Assembly: GCA_031258505.1 (NCBI GenBank)
Contig: JAIRMT010000012.1
Coordinates: 1-6,621 of the forward strand
DNA from: Treponema sp.
GTDB lineage: Bacteria; Spirochaetota; Spirochaetia; Treponematales; Breznakiellaceae
Direction of reading: 5' to 3'
DNA: 6,621 nucleotides
The position numbers and the translations under genes were made by a program. Positions 1 through 5,758 of this stretch are shown piece after piece. Numbering within the stretch: position 1 is the first letter of the stretch; each line of letters begins with the position of its first letter. A model generated the notes under the pieces. That model had not been told where the DNA came from. It did no database searches and saw only the letters and a list, made by a program, of their open reading frames with translations.

Positions 1-246
1 AAAGCGGCTCGAAGTTGAGCGGTAACAGCGGCAGTGTGTATGGATGGCGGCGCGCGCGAAAGCCGCTGTCCCCAGCGCCTGACCATCAGACAGCATCTCG
101 GCGGTATATAAGCGCATGGTTCCGCTTTGCCATCATAGCCGCTCGCGCGTTTTTGGGGAAAGATAAGCGCGCCGCCAGCGGATAGCGCCTGAAGCGTGTT
201 CAAAAAAGCCATTCATTATCCAGATTAGGGCAGGGCGCCCTGACTT
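1..246. other. Left-edge GC-rich segment without a recognisable gene
   Basis: This stretch is clearly richer in G and C than the toxin-antitoxin remnant next to it. Two reading frames run off the left edge. A plus-strand frame is open from base 3 to a TAG at 183-185 (about 60 codons, rich in Arg, Ala and Ser). A minus-strand frame starts at an ATG at 117-115 and is open to base 1 (39 codons). Neither product resembles a family I know, and both cross a repeated motif at 34-54. There is also a 12-bp perfect palindrome at 231-242. I read the segment as intergenic or repeat-derived DNA, but the tail of a gene lying outside the window cannot be excluded. Confidence 0.4.
34..54 (+). repeat. Partial copy of the repeat motif at 921-941
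   Basis: These 21 bases match 921-941 at 18 of 21 positions, and the last 13 (42-54 and 929-941) are identical. The first few bases upstream of both copies also contain AGCGG. Both copies sit in non-coding, hairpin-rich DNA on the same strand, so a dispersed repeat family is the simplest explanation. The rest of the 768-960 element is not recognisable here. Confidence 0.5.
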
Positions 247-396
247 TTAACTCACCTTACGCAGGAAGAAAGAACGGTAAGAATTTGTCATCGAATGGAC
301 GCTAATATACGCGAATATATCATTTCTCTAAAGAAGATTCGCGTTCATTCGCGTCATTCGATGATCTTTTTCTTTCCGGCGCGTAAGGTGAGTTAA
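247..396. repeat. 150-bp palindromic (MITE-like) element ending in 16-bp inverted repeats
   Basis: The ends are a perfect 16-bp inverted repeat: TTAACTCACCTTACGC at 247-262 and its reverse complement at 381-396. Inside, the arms pair again. TCATCGAATG at 288-297 matches its complement at 355-364, and ACGCGAAT at 309-316 matches its complement at 337-344, with a second ATTCGCGT at 347-354. The tip can close with TTCT/AGAA at 324-327/332-335. The whole element can therefore fold into one long interrupted hairpin. It encodes no transposase, so a non-autonomous miniature element or an extragenic palindromic repeat fits. I see no clear target-site duplication (flanks ...GACTTT and TATTTG...). The right end lies inside the toxin reading frame, which it truncates. 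Confidence 0.75.
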
Positions 397-486
397 TATT
401 TGTCGGCTGATTATTACAAAAACTCTATAATTTTTGGGGTCATTTTTTGAACTGTGATATACACGGTATAATTCACCTCGTTTCAT
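328..486 (-). pseudogene. mazF: Truncated MazF/PemK-family toxin, interrupted by hairpin element
   Basis: A 52-codon frame begins with ATG at 486-484 and ends with TAG at 330-328. Its first ~29 residues begin MKRGELYRVY and continue through an NDPKNYRVFVIISRQ segment. This is the characteristic N-terminus of MazF/PemK ribosome-independent mRNA endoribonucleases. From base 396 the codons come from the 150-bp palindromic element and encode unrelated basic residues (LTHLTRRKEK...). Family members usually run to about 100-120 residues, so most of the fold is missing and the product should be inactive. I found no continuation of the toxin on the far side of the element (1-246), so the 3' part is deleted, not just split. 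The start overlaps the antitoxin stop by one base (TAATG), the usual coupled antitoxin-toxin order. The small size makes it easy to miss. The family call rests on motif recognition. Confidence 0.75.
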
Positions 487-710
487 TATTTTACCTGAAA
501 TAAAAGGACATCTTCAGCCTCTTTATTGAGATATTGTGCAGCTTTATTTATGATATTTAAGTCGTTCTGATTCCGTTTGTCCCTTTGTAATAATTCAATA
601 TATCGCCATAACGCTTTTTCTATGAAATCAGATCTGTTTCCATCCGAGTTCATATTATCTATTTGGACAAGAATTTCATTTGATAAAGAAACTGATGTTT
701 TCGTCTTCAT
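486..710 (-). CDS. Ribbon-helix-helix antitoxin of a MazEF-type module
   Basis: This 74-residue protein has the ribbon-helix-helix layout. A short N-terminal strand (residues 3-10, KTSVSLSN) is followed by helix A and a second helix containing NRSDFIEKAL (25-34), the classic RHH turn and helix. The C-terminal half (about 50-72) ends in LNKEAEDVLLFQ, a tail seen in antitoxins paired with MazF toxins, which binds and blocks the toxin. By family knowledge it should dimerise, bind its own promoter and neutralise the toxin. Its partner directly downstream overlaps by one base but is truncated, so this is now an orphan antitoxin. The gene is visibly AT-rich compared with the isomerase and dnaG genes, which suggests horizontal acquisition. 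The ATG lies only 7 nt after a perfect -10 box, with no ribosome binding site, so translation is probably leaderless. Confidence 0.8.
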   Translation of the reverse strand: MKTKTSVSLSNEILVQIDNMNSDGNRSDFIEKALWRYIELLQRDKRNQNDLNIINKAAQYLNKEAEDVLLFQVK

Positions 711-717
711 GTGATTT

Positions 718-745
718 ATTATACCACAAGGTAGTATATTGGCAA
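718..745 (-). promoter_or_regulatory. Sigma-70 promoter of the antitoxin gene, leaderless layout
   Basis: On the minus strand, TTGCCA (745-740) and TATAAT (723-718) are separated by 16 bases. The -10 is a perfect match and the -35 matches 4 of 6. Only 7 bases separate the -10 from the ATG at 710, so transcription should begin at or within a base or two of the start codon. There is no Shine-Dalgarno sequence. Confidence 0.75.
720..738. promoter_or_regulatory. Possible antitoxin operator over the promoter
   Basis: TATAC at 720-724 and GTATA at 734-738 form an inverted pair with 9 bases between them. The pair covers the -10 box and most of the spacer. RHH antitoxins typically repress their own promoters by binding short paired half-sites like this. 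The half-sites are short and AT-rich, so chance is possible. Confidence 0.3.
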
Positions 746-767
746 GTAGTTTTTGAAGAATTCAATG

Positions 768-960
768 ACACATAACGTTCCGGCTGTTGCGAACCTTCGG
801 TTCGACGACGCTGCAGACTAACGTCCGATGCCAGCCCGAACAAGGGCTTTGCGGCGGCGTATACGCCGACATCGCTACGCAGTAGCGCGTCCAGAGCTGG
901 CAAAATGTCCGAAGCAGCGGATGTATGTGGATGGCGGCGCGTTTACGATACTAGACCAGA
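768..960. repeat. Structured repeat element with multiple hairpins
   Basis: This GC-rich block carries stacked inverted repeats. They are CGAACC/GGTTCG at 790-795/799-804, AGCCC/GGGCT at 833-837/844-848, a perfect 14-bp palindrome CGGCGTATACGCCG at 855-868, CGCTA/TAGCG at 873-877/883-887, and an outer pair GCCAGC/GCTGGC at 830-835/896-901. The outer pair could enclose the inner hairpins as a multi-branch structure. GTTCCG or GTCCGA recurs at 776, 822 and 906. The tail (921-941) recurs at 34-54. Short frames through the block look like chance frames in repeat DNA. It resembles a dispersed intergenic palindromic repeat. A mobile-cassette recombination site was considered, but the required complementary core sites are absent. 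Confidence 0.55.
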
Positions 961-993
961 CGCTCGCGGTGTCAGACACCATAACAAAGAGAC

Positions 994-1047
994 GCGGACT
1001 GGAAGCTCAAAGTAAGTTGCCAATATGATGAAGGCGGGCTGGAAGCT
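994..1047 (+). repeat. Short direct repeat in the isomerase upstream region
   Basis: GCGGACTGGAAGCT at 994-1007 and GCGGGCTGGAAGCT at 1034-1047 are identical at 13 of 14 positions, with start points 40 bases apart. A small perfect inverted repeat, GGTGTC-A-GACACC, lies just before at 968-980. The pair could be tandem binding sites for a regulator of the downstream gene, or debris from repeat expansion. Between 960 and 1157 I see no gene. Confidence 0.35.
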
Positions 1048-1081
1048 GCCTTTAAACAAGCGATACCTTAAGCATGAATCG

Positions 1082-1090
1082 TGATACACT
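1082..1090 (+). promoter_or_regulatory. Weak candidate extended -10 promoter for the isomerase gene
   Basis: TG-A-TACACT reads as an extended -10 box (TG, one base, then a 4-of-6 match to TATAAT). No good -35 hexamer stands 16-18 bases upstream. It would give a leader of about 60 nt ending in the AGAGG ribosome binding site at 1142-1146. This is the best candidate I can see, but it is weak. Confidence 0.25.
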
Positions 1091-1156
1091 CTAGTATGGT
1101 CGTGGCCTTTAGGCGTATGGACTATAAAAAAGAAAAACAAGAGAGGTAATGGAAAG

Positions 1157-1897
1157 ATGGAGATTTCACTACAGTTGTATTCGATTAAGGAGGAAGCGGC
1201 GCAGGACTTCTCCAACGCGCTGAGTCTGGTACAAAAGGCTGGGTATCAGGGTGTGGAGTTTGCCGGTTACTACGGAAACACGCCGGACCAGATGAAGAAG
1301 CTGCTTGAACAGTACAAGCTGAAGGCGGTCAGTGCGCATGTGGGTTTAGGCCGTCTGAAGGAAGCGCTGGATGAGGAGCTTGCCTTTGCGAAAGCCCTTG
1401 GTTACAAGCTGGTGGTTTGTCCCTACAGCACTTGCAACACCAAGTCGGAGGTGCTTGAGAATGCGGCTTTTCTGGAAACGTGCGCGAAAAAGGCTGCTGA
1501 TCAGGGTATCACGCTGGGGTATCACAACCACAGCCACGAGTTCACCAGCCAGTTTGATGGCAAGTATGCTCTGGACATACTGCTGGAAAACGCGCCGACG
1601 CTGAAGCTGCAGCCGGATGTGTTCTGGATTGCGGTGGGTGGTGTTGACCCGCTGAAGTATCTTGAACCGTTTGCCCGAAGCGGCAGACTCTGCTCCTTGC
1701 ACGCTAAGGAACTTGCCAAAGATACTGAGGCTAATGTCTACGTTGGTCAGGGGCAGATTGACTTTGCCGCGCTTGCCAAGGTCTGCCCTCCGTCTGAGTA
1801 TCCGTGGATCATTGAGCAGGAAGAGTTCTCCAGTGATCACTTTGATGGTATCTCCCAAAGCTATCAGGGTTTACGGCGGGTGTTTGCCGCACTCTAA
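1157..1897 (+). CDS. Sugar phosphate isomerase/epimerase (xylose isomerase-like TIM barrel)
   Basis: This 246-residue protein belongs to the AP-endonuclease-2/xylose-isomerase-like TIM-barrel family (IolE/IolI, hydroxypyruvate isomerase and related enzymes). The N-terminus EISLQLYSI and the GYQGVEFAG segment (29-37) are typical first and second barrel strands. H61, H123 and H125 (in GYHNHSHEF), D154 (in QPDVFW), H182 (in SLHAKE) and E220 (in IIEQEE) are candidates for the metal and substrate site. The length is complete for the compact members of the family. It should be a cytosolic, divalent-metal enzyme that isomerises or epimerises a sugar or sugar acid; the substrate cannot be read from sequence. 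The start is chosen because AGAGG at 1142-1146 lies 10 nt upstream; an ATG at 1149 is out of frame. It stands alone, convergent with dnaG, with repeats upstream and an intrinsic terminator 15 nt downstream. Confidence 0.85.
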   Translation: MEISLQLYSIKEEAAQDFSNALSLVQKAGYQGVEFAGYYGNTPDQMKKLLEQYKLKAVSAHVGLGRLKEALDEELAFAKALGYKLVVCPYSTCNTKSEVLENAAFLETCAKKAADQGITLGYHNHSHEFTSQFDGKYALDILLENAPTLKLQPDVFWIAVGGVDPLKYLEPFARSGRLCSLHAKELAKDTEANVYVGQGQIDFAALAKVCPPSEYPWIIEQEEFSSDHFDGISQSYQGLRRVFAAL

Positions 1898-1912
1898 GCA
1901 GCGCGGAATGTG

Positions 1913-1952
1913 GGGGAAATGGCGCAAGAGGCTGTTTCCCCTTTTGTTTTTT
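1913..1952 (+). terminator. Rho-independent terminator after the isomerase gene
   Basis: GGGGAAA at 1913-1919 pairs with TTTCCCC at 1935-1941, followed by a T-rich run (TTTTGTTTTTT, 1942-1952). The loop contains a further small GGC-containing pairing. It fits the 57-nt gap between two convergent genes. Read from the minus strand, the same stem has no T-tract after it, so it is a poor terminator for dnaG. Confidence 0.8.
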
Positions 1953-1954
1953 CT

Positions 1955-3721
1955 TTATATACGCTGTAGTTCGTCGTCGATGTGCTTCTTTTCAGCGAGG
2001 ATGTCCTCATAGTGATTTGGCATTTCCGCCTGATTCTTGGCGATGAGCAGTTCCACAATAAGTTTCTCACGCTGCTTTTTAAGGCAGCGGCGTTTGATCT
2101 CCCGCACGCCGTCCGCGATGAGCTGCTCTGGCTTGGCGAAAAATTGCGTCAGCACTGCTTGCGCAAGAAAAAACTTCCGTACATTGTCCGATTCGATACG
2201 GGTCAGCAAGTCGTCCATGCCGAATTCGTCGCTCATCAAACACTCTTCAAGGGCGATAAACAGGTCTTTTGCAGCTGGGGACTCAAGGTTGTTTAGCGAT
2301 ACCTGAGCGCGGAATTCGGGAAACAGATGCTGGTTGAGCGCAACTGCGATAAGCAGGTATAGCTCGACGTCCATGCCGATTGGCTGGGCTTTTTGCGAAA
2401 CTGGTCTGCTCTGTCGCGGCGCGGGTTTGCGGTCAAAGTCTGCGCGGATAGCGCTGCGGTCTGAATCAAAGGCTTCGGCGATACGGCTCACAGCAGCGTC
2501 CCGCGCAACCTCTGAATCAAGGGTTTCAAGGTAGGGAAACAGGGCGCTGACTGCCTTAGTCTTGCCTTCAGAAGTGGATAAGTCAAAAAGTTTTTTATAG
2601 CGAAGCAAGAGGTAATCAAGGTCAGGCGCTGGATTTTGCATGGTGTTTCGCAGAAGGTCCTCGCCAGCCTCTTTCAGGATGTCAGCCGGGTCTTTCATGT
2701 TTGCCATATTCATTACCACAGAGCAGGCGAGGCCGTTTTTCCGGCAGACGAGGATTGCTTTTTCAATGGCTCGCTGGCCCGCCTCGTCAGAGTCAAACAC
2801 TAAGTTCACCCGCTCTGCCCAGCGCCGCAGCAGCTTTGCCTGCTCATCGGTAAACGCAGTGCCAAGCGGGGCGACTGCGTTGGAAACACCGGCTTGGTGC
2901 AGGGCAATAACGTCCATGTAACCTTCGGCGATGTAGACTGCTTTGCTCTGCCTGATTGCAGCAAGGGCTAGATCAATGGCAAAGAGAGTTTGCCCCTTTT
3001 TATAAAAGTCAGACTCGGAGGAATTGAGGTACTTAGGGCCTTCCTCGCCCGGCAAAAGTCGTCCGCCAAACGCTACGGTTTTTCCGTAGCGGTCGGCAAT
3101 GGGAAATATCAGGCGCTTGGCAAAGAAGCTGGCGCGGGGATACTTTTCGGCAAAGAGCCGGGATATGGCGAGAAAGTCTTCGGAATAGCCTTTTTTGGTT
3201 AAGAACGGGAATAGCCAGTAGCGTTCAGCCGGAGCATAACCCAGTCGGAATTTTTCAATCATTGTATGGCTAATCTTTCTGGATGCGAGATACCTAAGCG
3301 CGGCGCGTCCCTCTGGGTGTTCCATGAGGAAGTAGTGGAAGCTCTTTGCCACGCGGCTGTAGAGTTCGGTTATCTCTGTTATCCGTTTGTTGTTGTGTTG
3401 GGACTCGCCGCGCTGGTAGCCGTCTTCGTAAACAATGGGGATGGCAAAACGCTTGGCCAGTAGTTCCACAGTTTCGGGAAAGCTGAGCTTGTCCATCTCC
3501 ATAACAAAGCTCAACACTGTGCCGCCTTTGCCGCAGCCAAAGCAGTGGTACAGTTTTGCGTCTGGATTCACCATAAACGATGGGGTCTTTTCGTGGTGAA
3601 ACGGGCAAAGTCCTACATAACGCTCTCCCCGCTGTTCAAGCCGCACATAGTCGCTCACGACCGCGACTGCATCCAGCCGCTCATTAAGCTCCTGTATAGT
3701 GGATTGAGCAATACGGGCCAT
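1955..3721 (-). CDS. dnaG: DNA primase DnaG
   Basis: This 588-residue protein synthesises RNA primers at the replication fork. The N-terminal zinc-binding domain has C39-x2-H42-x17-C60-x2-C63, the exact DnaG spacing. The catalytic RNA-polymerase domain holds a GGR motif (219-221) and KYLNS (230-234). Its Toprim core has the acidic residues E266 (EGYMD) and D310/D312 (DSDEAG), which bind catalytic magnesium. The C-terminal ~150 residues are more divergent, as expected for the helicase-binding domain. The length is normal. The ATG at 3721 overlaps the mltG stop by one base (TGATG). No strong ribosome binding site precedes it, so translation by reinitiation after mltG is likely. No rpoD follows, although dnaG and rpoD are neighbours in many bacteria. 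The next gene downstream is the convergent isomerase. Confidence 0.97.
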   Translation of the reverse strand: MARIAQSTIQELNERLDAVAVVSDYVRLEQRGERYVGLCPFHHEKTPSFMVNPDAKLYHCFGCGKGGTVLSFVMEMDKLSFPETVELLAKRFAIPIVYEDGYQRGESQHNNKRITEITELYSRVAKSFHYFLMEHPEGRAALRYLASRKISHTMIEKFRLGYAPAERYWLFPFLTKKGYSEDFLAISRLFAEKYPRASFFAKRLIFPIADRYGKTVAFGGRLLPGEEGPKYLNSSESDFYKKGQTLFAIDLALAAIRQSKAVYIAEGYMDVIALHQAGVSNAVAPLGTAFTDEQAKLLRRWAERVNLVFDSDEAGQRAIEKAILVCRKNGLACSVVMNMANMKDPADILKEAGEDLLRNTMQNPAPDLDYLLLRYKKLFDLSTSEGKTKAVSALFPYLETLDSEVARDAAVSRIAEAFDSDRSAIRADFDRKPAPRQSRPVSQKAQPIGMDVELYLLIAVALNQHLFPEFRAQVSLNNLESPAAKDLFIALEECLMSDEFGMDDLLTRIESDNVRKFFLAQAVLTQFFAKPEQLIADGVREIKRRCLKKQREKLIVELLIAKNQAEMPNHYEDILAEKKHIDDELQRI

Positions 3722-4800
3722 CAGGAGCTGGGTCCCCGCTTTACATACAATGCGCCGGCCTTGATGTGGTCATCGAGGGTTTTGGAGAAGAAATGCGCGC
3801 CTGCGTTGGCGTCAACCAGGCGGAAGTAGAGGTAATCGCTGGCAACAGGATGAAAAGCCGCGTTCAGCGCCACTGCTCCTGGGGCTGAAATGGGGCCAGG
3901 AGGAAGGCCATCGTAAACATAGGTGTTATACGGGTTGTCGATTTCGGTATCGCGGTTGTAGATAATGGTTGGGTGCGGCTTGTCCTGTATCTCGGTAATC
4001 ACATATTCCACTGTGGCGCAGGACTGGAGCGCCATGTCAATCTTGAGTCGATTGAAAAACACGCCGGCCATGACTGCTGCTTCTTCGTCAACGCGGTATT
4101 CCCGCTCTACAATAGAGGCAATGATGACTTTCTCGTAGATTTCTTTTGGCGTTAAGGGCGCCGCGCCCGGGTCGCTATCTTCTAGTTCCGCGACGCGCTT
4201 GAAAAACGTATCAGCCATAGTCTTAATCACCAGATCAACTGGATAGTCGGCGGTGAAGAAGTAGGTGTCAGGATACAAAAACCCTTCCATAGTATTGCCT
4301 GGTATCCCGTAAGCGTCGAGGATGGCTTTGTTCCGCGCGGTTTCCAGAAACGCCTCAGCGTCGCAGATTCCCGCGTCTTCAAGGATACGCGCCATTTTCT
4401 TGAGGGTAACGCCCTCCGGTATCGTTACCTTGAGGAGTACCTGCTCTTCCTTGCCTTCGATTAACTTTTGGTAAATGGCGTCCTGCGACGCGGGCAGTTC
4501 GAGCCGGTATGTACCTGCCTTGATGTAGTCGGTTTTGAAACGCGCAAGGAGGTTCCAGAGGTAGCGGCTTTTGATGATGCCGGCGGTTTCAAGCCGGTTT
4601 CCCACAGAGCGGGCGCTTTCGCCGCCCCGCACTTCAAACAGGATGCTGCCCTCATCGTCCACGTCCTCTGGCAGTTTATCAGGCGGATTGTTGAGATACA
4701 CCAATGTACCAAACCCAAGGCCAGCGCCGACAACAATAAGAACAACAAAGATCACAATAATCTTAAAAATAAAGAACACGAGATTGAAAGGCTGTTTCAT
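3721..4800 (-). CDS. mltG: Endolytic murein transglycosylase MltG (YceG-like)
   Basis: This 359-residue inner-membrane enzyme cleaves nascent peptidoglycan strands and is thought to set glycan length. Residues ~8-36 are a single hydrophobic membrane anchor with few charges after K2 and K13. A LysM-like region follows (~50-115), then the YceG catalytic domain. That domain carries the conserved MEGFLYPDTYFF (171-182), IIASIVERE (226-234) and YNTYVYDGLPPGPI (291-304) motifs. E232 in the IVERE motif corresponds to the catalytic glutamate of the family. The length is normal. GGGAGTGG just before the start is a good ribosome binding site. The gene begins 13 nt after the MBL-fold gene and ends overlapping dnaG by one base, so wall growth and replication priming genes share a transcript. 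Confidence 0.95.
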   Translation of the reverse strand: MKQPFNLVFFIFKIIVIFVVLIVVGAGLGFGTLVYLNNPPDKLPEDVDDEGSILFEVRGGESARSVGNRLETAGIIKSRYLWNLLARFKTDYIKAGTYRLELPASQDAIYQKLIEGKEEQVLLKVTIPEGVTLKKMARILEDAGICDAEAFLETARNKAILDAYGIPGNTMEGFLYPDTYFFTADYPVDLVIKTMADTFFKRVAELEDSDPGAAPLTPKEIYEKVIIASIVEREYRVDEEAAVMAGVFFNRLKIDMALQSCATVEYVITEIQDKPHPTIIYNRDTEIDNPYNTYVYDGLPPGPISAPGAVALNAAFHPVASDYLYFRLVDANAGAHFFSKTLDDHIKAGALYVKRGPSS

Positions 4801-4813
4801 CTACCACTCCCGC

Positions 4814-5755
4814 TTATAAGGTAATTTCCAGACCTTCGGTGGCCAGTATTAAATGGGTATCTTTGAAATGCATATATTCAGCGTAAGAACGCGCCTCCTG
4901 AAGATACTTAAACAGTGTCTGATCATCATAGGTGGGATCGTGATGGAACAAAACCACGCACTTTATCCCCCAATGGGCAGCGAAGTCAGTCGCCATGTGG
5001 AACGAACTGTGTCCCCAGCCGCGCTTGACAAGGGCTTCTTGCTGGGTGTACTGCGAATCAAGCACAATCAGATCAACATTCTTAAAAAAAGTATCGTTCT
5101 CTTCGCTATGGACGAAATCCGCGTCTGACAGTTCCACATCGGTTGAGTAGATGAAGCTATGTTTTCCATCATCGACACGATAAGCATAAGCATCCTGTGG
5201 ATGCCATGTCTGTTTATACGAGATGTTCGCGCCCTGTATAGTCAACGCGCTGCTGAGACGATGGAAGCTCTTCTTTGCCCCCATCGCACTCATGGGTATA
5301 GGAAAGTAGGGGGCAAGCATCTGGTCGCCAAGTATCTTTTCAAGGTGAGGTTTGGGTGAATAGAATTCTATCTGTATCGAAGGGTTGAAGGCTGGATTAA
5401 AAAACGGCAGGCCCATGATGTGATCCCAGTGAAAATGAGAAAAGAAGATGCGGTAACGCTCTATACGAGGCTCTTGCTTTGGCAGCGCGATTCCCATGTC
5501 ACGGATTCCGGAACCCGCGTCAAACACCACAATCTCGCTCGAATTATCAAGCGCGACTGAGATGCAGGCTGTGTTCCCGCCTACAGTTCCATAGAGCCAC
5601 ATTGGTAACGCATTGAGGAAGCGCTGCCGCGCTGCCGGCGTTTCAAGGTCCTGTGGCGACAGGCGATCAAGTATCGCCGCGACCTTGCTCTGTATTTGAC
5701 TTGGCAGTTGAGGTGTTGGAAGAGACCCTCGGACTCCCCAGAATTGGATACGCAT
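4814..5755 (-). CDS. MBL-fold metallo-hydrolase
   Basis: This 313-residue protein has the metallo-beta-lactamase fold, closest in feel to PhnP/RNase Z-type hydrolases. The N-terminus reads FWGVRGSLPTP (5-15). After a longer helical insert come VGGNTACI (58-65) and VFDAGSGIRDMG (77-88). The metal motif is HFHWDH (107-112). H185, D206 (in STDVE) and H271 (in FHHDP) are the likely further ligands; the 21-residue spacing H185-D206 matches the ligand spacing I recall for PhnP. There is no signal peptide, so it should be cytosolic. The substrate is unknown; phosphodiester cleavage is an inference from the fold. Its ATG lies 3 nt after the stop of the cysteine-cluster gene. GAGAGGGG about 10 nt upstream, overlapping the end of that gene, is the ribosome binding site. 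The start is well supported. Confidence 0.88.
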   Translation of the reverse strand: MRIQFWGVRGSLPTPQLPSQIQSKVAAILDRLSPQDLETPAARQRFLNALPMWLYGTVGGNTACISVALDNSSEIVVFDAGSGIRDMGIALPKQEPRIERYRIFFSHFHWDHIMGLPFFNPAFNPSIQIEFYSPKPHLEKILGDQMLAPYFPIPMSAMGAKKSFHRLSSALTIQGANISYKQTWHPQDAYAYRVDDGKHSFIYSTDVELSDADFVHSEENDTFFKNVDLIVLDSQYTQQEALVKRGWGHSSFHMATDFAAHWGIKCVVLFHHDPTYDDQTLFKYLQEARSYAEYMHFKDTHLILATEGLEITL

Positions 5756-5758
5756 TGA

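Noticed and set aside
790..804. LexA/DinR-type SOS box (CGAAC...GTTCG)
   Set aside because: The spacing is five bases instead of the four in the Gram-positive consensus. The motif is one of several hairpins in a repeat and is not placed at an SOS gene promoter.
768..830. Integron attC-like recombination site next to the toxin-antitoxin remnant
   Set aside because: The CGTTA/TAACG motifs at 771-776 and 818-823 are in the same orientation, not as complementary R''/R' boxes, and no integrase or cassette array is visible.
1096..1149. 17-codon upstream ORF ending just before the isomerase start
   Set aside because: It has no ribosome binding site and no codon pattern suggesting a regulatory leader. 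It is likely chance, although its stop overlaps the leader near the true SD.
676..1215. Several 66-90 codon frames on both strands through the repeat block
   Set aside because: They cross the antitoxin promoter and multiple palindromes, overlap each other, lack ribosome binding sites and show no recognisable domain.
1346..1858. 170-codon minus-strand frame inside the isomerase gene
   Set aside because: It is the antisense shadow of a well-supported TIM-barrel gene and has no family features of its own.
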